A stretch of DNA of 7,664 bases. Origin: Deltaproteobacteria bacterium (GTDB lineage Bacteria; Desulfobacterota_E; Deferrimicrobia; Deferrimicrobiales; Deferrimicrobiaceae). Positions 1 through 5,194 of the stretch are shown one piece after another. Each line of letters starts with the position of its first letter. Positions within the stretch are counted from its first letter, which is position 1. The translations under genes and the position numbers were made by a program. The stretch covers positions 1 to 7,664 of the forward strand of contig JAMDCN010000046.1 of assembly GCA_023489025.1 (NCBI GenBank). The letters run 5' to 3'. The notes under the pieces are model-generated. The model was not told the DNA's origin. It did no database searches and saw only the letters and a program-made list of their open reading frames with translations.

Positions 1-121
1 GGAGGCCTTCCCCTGAACGGGCGTCTGAGGCTCCCGAAGCCAGGGAGGGCGGGAGGGAGCCGAGGCGCAGCGATGACGGCCATGGACGGCCGTCAAGCGT
101 TAGTGAAGGGGAACGGCCTCC
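1..121 (+). ncRNA. Candidate structured RNA, three-way junction (possibly 6S-like), may extend past left edge
   Basis: Bases 1-7 pair with 115-121 and bases 8-14 with 107-113. Only C114 is bulged, giving a 14-bp closing stem. Inside it are two hairpin arms. Arm A pairs 21-26 with 63-68 (one G-U) and 29-35 with 55-61. Arm B pairs 74-81 with 88-95 around the loop ATGGAC. All of this was read directly by complementarity. A long closing stem, an open central region and an arm on the 3' side recall the layout of 6S RNA, and CCCCTGAAC near the bubble loosely resembles the E. coli 6S sequence; this is only a guess. No SRP (4.5S), tmRNA or RNase P signature was seen. The strand is uncertain because the dyads are symmetrical. 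Frame 1 is also open from the left edge to 261, so a coding alternative exists. Confidence 0.35.
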
Positions 122-176
122 GAGGAAGAGGAGCCCCCCCGACGGTCCAACGATGGGCGAGGAAGGGTGATCCCAT

Positions 177-230
177 GGAAGGGAAGGCAGTACGCAAGCA
201 CCCATTTCCGGTTGACGCCTTCCCGTTTCC
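177..230 (+). other. Long-stem inverted repeat upstream of atpZ
   Basis: GGGAAGGC at 181-188 pairs perfectly with GCCTTCCC at 217-224, and GGAA at 177-180 can continue the stem with TTCC at 227-230 across a two-base bulge (225-226). The loop is 28 bases. The right arm contains the last base of the candidate -35 box at 212-217. No T-tract follows, so it is not an ordinary terminator. It could be a regulatory structure, the end of an upstream transcript, or chance in a G/A- and C/T-rich stretch. Confidence 0.3.
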
Positions 231-239
231 TGTGATAAA
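212..239 (+). promoter_or_regulatory. Putative sigma-70 promoter with extended -10 for the atp operon
   Basis: TTGACG (212-217) matches five of six -35 consensus bases. After 16 bp comes GATAAA (234-239), four of six against TATAAT, preceded by TG-T (231-233) as in an extended -10. A start about 7 bases further on (near 246) would leave only about 12 nt before the atpZ ATG at 258. That fits the absence of a Shine-Dalgarno sequence there. Being the only good match upstream of atpZ raises its credibility. The start site is inferred. Confidence 0.5.
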
Positions 240-254
240 TATTCGGCGTTTATC
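234..254. promoter_or_regulatory. Inverted repeat overlapping -10 and start site, possible operator
   Basis: GATAAA (234-239) and TTTATC (249-254) are exact reverse complements with a 9-base spacer. The 21-bp dyad covers the candidate -10 box and transcription start and ends three bases before the atpZ start codon. The size and position suit a dimeric repressor site. As RNA it could also form a weak hairpin near the initiation codon. No regulator is identifiable here. Confidence 0.3.
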
Positions 255-257
255 CTC

Positions 258-524
258 ATGACCGATCGACAGGACCGAAAGGCGTTCTTCCGGGAACTGG
301 GCAAGTACAGCGCCCTCGGACTCGAGATGGCCCTGTCGGTCGTGATCGGCATGGCGATCGGGTACTATCTCGACCGATGGCTCGGGACCGGGCCGTGGTT
401 GATGGTCGTCTGGATCGGCCTCGGGTTCGCCGCCGGGGTGCGCAGCCTCTACCGCGCCGCCGTGCGGTCCGGGAAAGACCTGGAGCGGGACGAGGAGCGG
501 CGGAGGAAGCCCGGTGGTCCGTGA
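258..524 (+). CDS. atpZ: AtpZ/AtpI-family small membrane protein of the F0 operon
   Basis: This 88-residue protein has two membrane segments at about residues 18-37 and 47-66. It has the family hallmark: GLEM (21-24) leading into a glycine-rich helix, then YYLDRWLGTGPW (36-47) at the turn, with acidic E23 and D39. The C-terminus is strongly charged (ERDEERRRK). AtpZ proteins sit beside AtpI at the head of atp operons and have been linked to Mg2+/Ca2+ transport and ATP synthase assembly; that role comes from the family. The ATG at 258 is chosen because the N-terminus MTDRQDRKAFFRELGKY fits the family's usual start. No Shine-Dalgarno precedes it, consistent with a very short leader. It overlaps atpI by 11 bp, implying coupled translation. 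Confidence 0.85.
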   Translation: MTDRQDRKAFFRELGKYSALGLEMALSVVIGMAIGYYLDRWLGTGPWLMVVWIGLGFAAGVRSLYRAAVRSGKDLERDEERRRKPGGP

Positions 525-909
525 CACCCCCGACCGGTTGTCGCTGCGGTCGCTGACGAACCGGATCTTCCTATCGGCGGGTCTGATCCTGGGGGGGATC
601 GGGATCGCGGTCGCGGCGGGAGCGGCGAGCGTATCGTTGCTTCCCGGAGCGGTGGTCGGCGCCGGCATCGCGTGCGGGAACTTCTTTCTTATAAGGAAGA
701 TCCTGGAGAAGGCGTTCACAGGCGGCGGGACAGTCACCAAGGGGTTCGTCGTCCGGTACGCGCTGAAGTTCCTCGGGCTTATCGGGGTGGTCTACCTCGT
801 CGTCCGGTACGGAGGGTTCGACCTGTTGGGGTTTCTGCTCGGGCTCTCCTCGCTCTTCCTCGGAGTCCTCCTCGAGGCGCTGGCGAGGTCGTTCGAGCCA
901 AACACGTGA
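514..909 (+). CDS. atpI: ATP synthase subunit I (AtpI)
   Basis: A 131-residue hydrophobic protein with four predicted membrane helices at about residues 18-37, 40-60, 77-98 and 102-123. A positively charged IRKILEKAF segment follows helix 2, the usual layout of the ATP synthase I family. AtpI helps assemble the c-ring and is not part of the finished enzyme; this comes from the family. Its place directly upstream of the subunit a gene supports the call more than the poorly conserved sequence does. The GTG start at 514 has a clear GGAGGA at 502-507 six bases upstream, lying inside atpZ. The first eight or so residues overlap the end of atpZ. The gap to atpB is 29 bp. Confidence 0.8.
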   Translation: MVRDTPDRLSLRSLTNRIFLSAGLILGGIGIAVAAGAASVSLLPGAVVGAGIACGNFFLIRKILEKAFTGGGTVTKGFVVRYALKFLGLIGVVYLVVRYGGFDLLGFLLGLSSLFLGVLLEALARSFEPNT

Positions 910-938
910 TCGTTTCGCAATCGACGGGGGTAGGCACG

Positions 939-1694
939 ATGCGGAAAGCATTTCTCGGACTTCTGGCCGTCGCGGCGCTGCCGACGGCGGCACTGGCGGC
1001 GGAGGGGCACGGGTTCTCCTGGTTCATGATGCTGCCCGGAGGGAAGCACCTCTTCTACATGTACGGGGCCCTCTTCATCGCCGTGTTCCTTATAGTCGCG
1101 TCGGCCGTGGTCGTAGGCGGCAAGAAGACGGAAGAGATGGTGATCCCCGACCCCCGGTTCACGCTGCGCAACCTCTTCGAGCTGATCCTGGGGTTCCTCC
1201 AGCAATTGGCCGAGGACATCATCGGGCGCCACTACAGGAAGTACCTCCCGCTCCTGGGGAGCTGCTTCCTGTTCATCCTGTTCATGAACCTCATCGGGCT
1301 CATCCCCGGGTTCCTCCCGCCCACGCAGAAGATGAACATCACCCTCGGCCTCGCGCTCATCATCTTCCTGTCGACCCACTACTTCGGGTTGCGTGAGAAC
1401 GGGATCGCCTACCTCAAGCATTTCATCGGCCCCGTGTGGTGGATGGCGCCGATCATGCTGCCGATCGAGATCATCTCCCACCTGGCGCGGCCGATGTCGC
1501 TCTCCCTGCGTCTCTTCGGCAACATCACGGGCGACCACGCGGTGGTGGCCGGGTTCATGGCGCTCATACCCATCGTCGTTCCTTCGGTCTTCATGGGGCT
1601 GGGCCTTTTCGTGTCGTTCATGCAGGCGTTCATCTTCACCGTGCTCTCGATGATATACATCTCGGGGGCCGTGACGCACGCGGAGGAGCATTGA
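939..1694 (+). CDS. atpB: F0F1 ATP synthase subunit a
   Basis: Subunit a forms the ion half-channels against the c-ring in the membrane. The 251-residue product carries the family core LSLRLFGNITGDH (188-200). R191 corresponds to the essential arginine (R210 in E. coli) that interacts with the c-subunit carboxylate. Multiple membrane helices are visible: about 40-60, 105-125, 133-149, 165-183, 200-228 and 228-245. The extreme N-terminus looks like a Sec signal peptide: MRK, a hydrophobic stretch, then A18-L19-A20 before AEGHG. This is not universal in subunit a. The ATG at 939 is preferred because the signal peptide begins there and a G-rich stretch (926-934) precedes it. The frame stays open upstream to 672 only as a shadow of atpI. 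Third gene of the atp operon, 93 bp before atpE. Confidence 0.95.
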   Translation: MRKAFLGLLAVAALPTAALAAEGHGFSWFMMLPGGKHLFYMYGALFIAVFLIVASAVVVGGKKTEEMVIPDPRFTLRNLFELILGFLQQLAEDIIGRHYRKYLPLLGSCFLFILFMNLIGLIPGFLPPTQKMNITLGLALIIFLSTHYFGLRENGIAYLKHFIGPVWWMAPIMLPIEIISHLARPMSLSLRLFGNITGDHAVVAGFMALIPIVVPSVFMGLGLFVSFMQAFIFTVLSMIYISGAVTHAEEH

Positions 1695-1732
1695 TCCGGG
1701 GGAAGCTCACCGGTCGATGATACAGGCACCAC

Positions 1733-1745
1733 CCCGGCCGCCGGG
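1733..1745 (+). other. GC-rich hairpin between atpB and atpE
   Basis: CCCGG (1733-1737) and CCGGG (1741-1745) form a short, very stable hairpin with a three-base loop in the 93-bp atpB-atpE spacer. Further GC complementarity nearby (around 1741-1771) allows alternative folds. It may protect or separate the atpE message, since subunit c is needed in many copies. That function is inference; chance is plausible at this GC content. Confidence 0.25.
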
Positions 1746-1770
1746 CGGAACCGGCTCCCGGGAACATCCT

Positions 1771-1780
1771 GAAAGGGGGA
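1771..1780 (+). promoter_or_regulatory. Strong ribosome binding site of atpE
   Basis: The purine-rich GAAAGGGGGA ends eight bases before the ATG at 1788. It is the clearest Shine-Dalgarno of the operon, fitting the high demand for subunit c, and it fixes the atpE start that includes the signal peptide. Confidence 0.6.
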
Positions 1781-1787
1781 ACACCCA

Positions 1788-2120
1788 ATGTTCCGCAGGT
1801 TCACCTTCTCTTTCCTCGTCGCTCTGCTCTTCGTGGCAGTGGCGTCGGTGGCTATGGCGGCGGAAGGCGCTCCCGCCGCGGGCGGCGACTCCAACGTGAA
1901 GGCCGTCATCGCTCTGGCGGCAGGGTTCGGCATCGCGATCGCGGCGTTCGGCGGCGCGATGGGCCAGGGCAAAGCCATCGCAGCCGGGCTGGAGGGGATC
2001 GCGCGCAACCCTTCCGCCCAGAACAAGATCTTCATCCCGATGATCGTCGGCCTCGCGCTGATCGAGTCCCTCGTCATCTACGCGCTGGTCATCGCGTTCG
2101 TCCTCGTCGGGAAGCTCTGA
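1788..2120 (+). CDS. atpE: F0F1 ATP synthase subunit c (c-ring proteolipid) with signal peptide
   Basis: Subunit c forms the rotating membrane ring that carries ions. The 110-residue product has two hairpin helices, about 37-58 and 81-107, joined by the polar loop with the conserved ARNP (72-75). The ion-binding carboxylate is E93 in GLALIESLVIYAL. Q60 in helix 1, S94 and Y98 match positions that bind Na+ in the Ilyobacter tartaricus c-ring (Q32, E65, S66, Y70), whereas L95 replaces T67. Residues 1-24 form an apparent cleavable signal peptide (MFRR, hydrophobic core, A22-M23-A24, then AEGAP). That leaves a mature form of about 86 residues, near the normal c size. A terminator follows within 35 bp, so atpE ends the operon. 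No atpF or atpH follows. Confidence 0.95.
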   Translation: MFRRFTFSFLVALLFVAVASVAMAAEGAPAAGGDSNVKAVIALAAGFGIAIAAFGGAMGQGKAIAAGLEGIARNPSAQNKIFIPMIVGLALIESLVIYALVIAFVLVGKL

Positions 2121-2152
2121 CGCCTCCGGCGCACGGCGAAAACGGATCCGCG

Positions 2153-2180
2153 AAAAGGGCTCCTCAAGGAGCCCTTTTTC
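2153..2180 (+). terminator. Intrinsic terminator of the atpZIBE operon
   Basis: AAAAGGGCTCC (2153-2163) and GGAGCCCTTTT (2168-2178) form a perfect 11-bp stem with a TCAA loop, and the run TTTTT (2175-2179) closes it. It lies 32 bp after the atpE stop. The A-run on the left arm would also give a U-tract on the other strand, but no minus-strand gene ends nearby. Confidence 0.92.
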
Positions 2181-2206
2181 GTTGGGAGGAAAATTCGTCG
2201 CCGGTC

Positions 2207-2235
2207 TTGCCCGCGGGCGTTCGCGCGACTAGAAT
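2207..2235 (+). promoter_or_regulatory. Putative sigma-70 promoter of the cysteine-cluster gene
   Basis: TTGCCC (2207-2212, four of six against TTGACA) is separated by exactly 17 bp from TAGAAT (2230-2235, five of six against TATAAT). Transcription would start near 2242. It sits just after the atp terminator and 50-60 bp before the next start codon, where an independent promoter is expected. Confidence 0.6.
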
Positions 2236-2244
2236 GAGACCCTC

Positions 2245-2268
2245 GCCCGCCGCGCGCGGGCAACTTTT
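2245..2268 (+). other. 5'-leader hairpin followed by a short T-run, possible attenuator
   Basis: GCCCGC (2245-2250) pairs with GCGGGC (2256-2261) around a CGCGC loop, and TTTT at 2265-2268 follows three bases later. The hairpin starts only a few bases after the inferred start site, so it could either stabilise the 5' end of the message or act as a weak terminator. The T-run is short. Confidence 0.3.
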
Positions 2269-2293
2269 ACGAACGCCGGAAAGGTGTTCTCCG

Positions 2294-2845
2294 ATGAAGA
2301 TCGACCCGCACGTGTTCCACGCGAAGTTCCCCCACCACTGCGCGCTCGACCGGTGCAAGAGCCGCTGCTGCCGGCACGGCGTCTGGGCCGACATCGAGGA
2401 GCGTGAGGCGATCCTGAGGCACGCGGACCTCTTCCTCCCCTACGTCCGGCCGGAGGCGAGGGACCCCTCCCTCTGGTTCGGCGAGACGGCGGAGGATTCC
2501 GACTGCCCGAGCGGCATGGCGGTCGAGACGAACGTGGCCGGCGACGCGTGCGTCTTCTTCCACCCGGCCCACGGCTGCTCCCTGCAGAAGGCGGCGATCG
2601 CGGGGGGAAGGGACGAATGGGAGTTCAAGCCGCGGTTCTGCATCATGTTCCCACTCGTGGTCTCGGAGGGTGTGCTGACCGTCGACGAGGAGATGGACGA
2701 GGTGTGGTGCCTGAAGGACGAGAACCGGACCCACCCGATCCTCGACGCGGTGGGAAAGGAAGTGGACCACCTCTTCCCCGAGGAAATAGCGCGCAAACTG
2801 CACGGCGGCAACGGAAACGGCGCGAAGAATCCGTCCGCGGCATGA
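2294..2845 (+). CDS. Cysteine-cluster protein, YkgJ/DUF3109-like, putative metal or Fe-S binding
   Basis: The 183-residue soluble protein has nine cysteines: C16, C21, C25 and C26 (C-x4-C-x3-CC near the N-terminus), then C71, C86, C95, C116 and C139. The pattern CKSRCC, then CVFFHPAHGCSLQK, FKPRFCIMFPLVV and WCLK resembles the YkgJ/DUF3109 cysteine-cluster group. That group is annotated as zinc- or iron-chelating, mostly without an assigned reaction. No signal peptide is visible. The C-terminus is a low-complexity GGNGNG tail. The ATG at 2294 is chosen because GGAAAGGTG lies a suitable distance upstream and the conserved part starts just after it. The frame is open back to 2207, but that stretch overlaps the promoter and looks non-coding. 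It appears to be a single-gene unit. Confidence 0.75.
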   Translation: MKIDPHVFHAKFPHHCALDRCKSRCCRHGVWADIEEREAILRHADLFLPYVRPEARDPSLWFGETAEDSDCPSGMAVETNVAGDACVFFHPAHGCSLQKAAIAGGRDEWEFKPRFCIMFPLVVSEGVLTVDEEMDEVWCLKDENRTHPILDAVGKEVDHLFPEEIARKLHGGNGNGAKNPSAA

Positions 2846-2860
2846 CCGGTTCCGCCCGGC

Positions 2861-2882
2861 GGATCAGTTGAAGGTCTGATCC
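2861..2882. other. Stem-loop between convergent genes
   Basis: GGATCAG (2861-2867) and CTGATCC (2876-2882) form a perfect 7-bp stem with an 8-base loop. It lies in the 79-bp gap where the cysteine-cluster gene and the minus-strand HD-GYP gene converge. Neither side has a T-tract, so it is at best a weak bidirectional terminator or a 3'-end stabiliser. Confidence 0.35.
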
Positions 2883-2924
2883 TTCGGCTCGGTCACGCGC
2901 ATTTCCGGTAGTTGTCCGATCCCA

Positions 2925-4628
2925 TCACGCCCTGATCGTCTGTTCAAGCGGTCTTCCTGTGAATTCCGTTTCCGCAGGCGCATCAACGCTCTTCCACGCC
3001 TCGATTCGGTGGAACGCCTCCACGACCTTCGGATCGAATTGCGTTCCTGAATTTTCCAGGGTATACGCGAGGACCTTCTCCCGCGACCAGCCGGGACGGT
3101 ACGGGCGATCCGAAACCAGCGCGTCGACGACGTCCGCCACGGCGAGAATGCGCGCATGCAGGGAAATGGACTCCCCCGACAGGCCGTTCGGATATCCTTT
3201 CCCGTCGAACCGTTCGTGGTGCTGGGACACGATGGGGATGATGTTCTGGAGATTCGGGATCGGATCGAGAATCTCCGCTCCCTTGGAGGGGTGTCTTTTT
3301 ACAACGGCAAACTCCTCCTCCGTCAGCTTCCCCGGCTTGTCGAGGATCGAGGGAGGAACGCCGATCTTGCCGATGTCGTGAAGCAGCCCGCCGCGGTGCA
3401 ACCGGTCGATTTCGTACGGGGGCAACCCCAGTTTCCGGCCGATATCCATGGCAAGGTCGGTCACCCGTTCGGAGTGGCCCGCCGTCCAGTGGGAATTGGT
3501 GTCCACGGTACGGGCGAGGGCGGCCAGGGTTCCAATGTCGTTCTGGGCGAGTTCCTCGATCAGCCGGGCCTGGGTCCGAAATTCGCGGCCGAGTTGGTCC
3601 GCCATGGTGTTGAAAGACCGGGCCAGATCCTCGAACTCGTCCCCGCTCCCGATCTCGACGCGGCTGTCGAAATCCCCCCCGCTGATGCGCCGGGTCCCCT
3701 CTTTCAACACGGCGAGGGGGGCGACGCTTCTGCGGATCAGCACGTGGGCGAAAAGGACGGAGATCAGCACGACGAGGGCGACGGACAGGAAAAGAGCCCA
3801 CGTGAAGTGTCTCGCAGCAGCGAACGCTTCCGATCGGGACTGGCCGACCACCACGATCCAGTCGTCGGAGAGGAAAGTCGGTTTCAGGAAAATCGCCGAA
3901 AAATCGACCAGCAGGGTCCCGGACCCCTGTCCCCATTCGAAGTTTCCGGCGGGTTCCTTGCGCCGCTCCTGTTCGACCCGACCGAAGACCGCAACAGGCA
4001 GGGGCCGGGTCTGGAAAAGGATCGCTCCGTCCGGGGACAGGACGGCGATCTCCGTCACCGGCGGAGCCGCGTTCCGCACGCGTTCCCAGAGATAGTCCGG
4101 GTTCACCTCGCAGACCAGCAGTTCCCGTTCCGGGGCTTTTCCCCGAATCGCGTGGGCCAGAAAGAGGCGGGTGGACCCGCCGGGGTTCCGTTGCAGGTAG
4201 AGCAGACCGTGGCTGGAAGCCAGGTGCCTCCGTGCGGCGTCGGTCCGCGGAGGAAGCGGGCCGGGGTTCCCGAACAACGCTTCCGCCCGGGAGCCATCGC
4301 GCAGGATCGTCGCGCCGAGGAGAGGCCGGTCATGGAACAACCAGCCCCAATCCGACGATCGACGGAGGGAGGGAGTCGTCCCGTCCCCCAGGATGCCGGC
4401 GAGTAATCCCACCTCGGTTTCGATGGAAGAAAACCCGCCGTGGATCGACATGCCGATCTCCCGGCTCTGAAGCCGCATACGCCGCATGGTTTCCTGGTCG
4501 AACTTCTCCTCCACCTGCCGGAGCGAAATGTAGCCGAAGAGGGCTCCGGGCGCCACGATGCAAAGGGCGAAGAGGAGGATGATCCGGCGTCCGAAGGAGG
4601 AGCGGAGATGGGTAAAAACCGAAGGCAC
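2925..4628 (-). CDS. Membrane sensor with HAMP and HD-GYP domain, putative c-di-GMP phosphodiesterase
   Basis: HD-GYP domains hydrolyse the second messenger c-di-GMP. The 567-residue protein has, in order: a membrane helix (about 14-36); a periplasmic region (about 37-273) that resembles a Cache-type sensor, with VLSPDGAILFQT (197-208) and DDWIVVVGQS (255-264); a second helix (275-297); a HAMP region (298-350); and the HD-GYP domain (about 365-545). Catalytic motifs look intact: H385, HDIGK (417-421), HHERFDGKGYP (470-480) and ADVVDAL (498-504). It should therefore be an active enzyme controlled by an outside ligand, identity unknown. The GTG start at 4628 lies 5 bp after the pseudopilin stop and gives a normal N-terminus before helix 1. 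The frame remains open further upstream only inside the pseudopilin gene. Translation coupled to the pseudopilin is likely. Confidence 0.88.
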   Translation of the reverse strand: MPSVFTHLRSSFGRRIILLFALCIVAPGALFGYISLRQVEEKFDQETMRRMRLQSREIGMSIHGGFSSIETEVGLLAGILGDGTTPSLRRSSDWGWLFHDRPLLGATILRDGSRAEALFGNPGPLPPRTDAARRHLASSHGLLYLQRNPGGSTRLFLAHAIRGKAPERELLVCEVNPDYLWERVRNAAPPVTEIAVLSPDGAILFQTRPLPVAVFGRVEQERRKEPAGNFEWGQGSGTLLVDFSAIFLKPTFLSDDWIVVVGQSRSEAFAAARHFTWALFLSVALVVLISVLFAHVLIRRSVAPLAVLKEGTRRISGGDFDSRVEIGSGDEFEDLARSFNTMADQLGREFRTQARLIEELAQNDIGTLAALARTVDTNSHWTAGHSERVTDLAMDIGRKLGLPPYEIDRLHRGGLLHDIGKIGVPPSILDKPGKLTEEEFAVVKRHPSKGAEILDPIPNLQNIIPIVSQHHERFDGKGYPNGLSGESISLHARILAVADVVDALVSDRPYRPGWSREKVLAYTLENSGTQFDPKVVEAFHRIEAWKSVDAPAETEFTGRPLEQTIRA

Positions 4629-4633
4629 GGGGA

Positions 4634-5179
4634 CTAACCCGGATCGTACGTCGATGCTTTGCCGATGAAGGCCCCGTCGTTGGCGCGGATGATGTCGTCC
4701 CGGCTTTGCCCGCCCGTAAGAGGTTTGACGCTCTGCCCATCGGGACCCATGCTGTACAGGTCGAAGTCCGAGTTGATCGGGTGCAGGTTGTGATCCTTGC
4801 GCGCGCCATTCATGTAACCATGGTCTCCGAGGTGCCCGTAGATCGGTAAATACTGGTACGGGTTCCCCCATGGGTCGACGAGCGGCAGGATGTCAACGAA
4901 GAAGGACAGGTCGGGCGGCAAAGCGTCGGGGTTTTCCGCCATGATCGCCTTGAGCTTCAATGAAATGACGTTGATGTCGGTGATGGCGGCGGTTTCCTTG
5001 GCTTTCTCGATATATTCCTGGTAGGAAGGGATGGCGATCGTCGCAATGATCCCCAGGATGGCGACGGCGATCAGCAGCTCGACGAGAGTGAATCCTCCTG
5101 CCCTCCGGGGAGCGCTGCCCGGTTCAGGGATGCTGCCGTGCAAAGCCACGGCAGGAAGGATGGCCGACCTTTCCTCCAC
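4634..5179 (-). CDS. GspG-like type II secretion / type IV pilus pseudopilin
   Basis: The 181-residue protein has a class prepilin signal: RRAGG then FTLVE (F30, E34), with cleavage after G29 and the conserved Glu at position +5, followed by a hydrophobic helix LLIAVAILGIIATIAIPSY. The soluble part has GspG marks: DPWGNPYQY (102-110), SDFDLYSMGPDG (137-148) and DDI (161-163). In GspG proteins the loop at the last two binds calcium. The segment between DPWGNPYQY and SDFDLY is longer than in typical GspG, and no other secretion genes adjoin, so it could be an orphan major or minor pilin. The GTG at 5179 is chosen because GGAGGA (5189-5194, minus strand) lies nine bases upstream. This gives a 29-residue leader; the GTG ten codons further in is an alternative. 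Confidence 0.8.
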   Translation of the reverse strand: MEERSAILPAVALHGSIPEPGSAPRRAGGFTLVELLIAVAILGIIATIAIPSYQEYIEKAKETAAITDINVISLKLKAIMAENPDALPPDLSFFVDILPLVDPWGNPYQYLPIYGHLGDHGYMNGARKDHNLHPINSDFDLYSMGPDGQSVKPLTGGQSRDDIIRANDGAFIGKASTYDPG

Positions 5180-5188
5180 GATGACGTA

Positions 5189-5194
5189 TCCTCC
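5189..5194 (-). promoter_or_regulatory. Ribosome binding site that sets the pseudopilin start
   Basis: On the minus strand GGAGGA lies nine bases before GTG at 5179-5177. No other in-frame start in the leader region (TTG at 5233, GTG ten codons downstream) has a comparable site. Confidence 0.5.

Noticed and set aside
1..257. SRP RNA, tmRNA, RNase P or group II intron domain V in the left region
   Set aside because: Characteristic sequences (SRP GGAAGGAAGC loop, RNase P GAGGAAAGTC, tmRNA TTCGATTC end, domain V helix) are absent.
1..261. Frame 1 open from the left edge to a TGA overlapping the atpZ ATG (ATGA junction), possible C-terminus of an upstream gene
   Set aside because: The translation is low-complexity (R, G, P rich), uses unusual codons (TTA, ATA, AGA, CGA) for this GC-rich DNA, and covers the structured RNA fold and the promoter. 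Kept only as an alternative.
672..938. Upstream extension of the atpB frame
   Set aside because: It overlaps atpI in another frame, and the signal peptide and family start lie at the ATG at 939.
2207..2293. Earlier start for the cysteine-cluster gene
   Set aside because: The extra 29 residues overlap the promoter and GC hairpin, and a good ribosome site precedes the ATG at 2294.
3156..4406. Long plus-strand open frame opposite the HD-GYP gene
   Set aside because: Antisense shadow in GC-rich DNA; no recognisable domain and the opposite strand encodes a motif-complete protein.
4629..4871. N-terminal extension of the HD-GYP frame
   Set aside because: It lies inside the pseudopilin gene, which has clear family motifs in its own frame.
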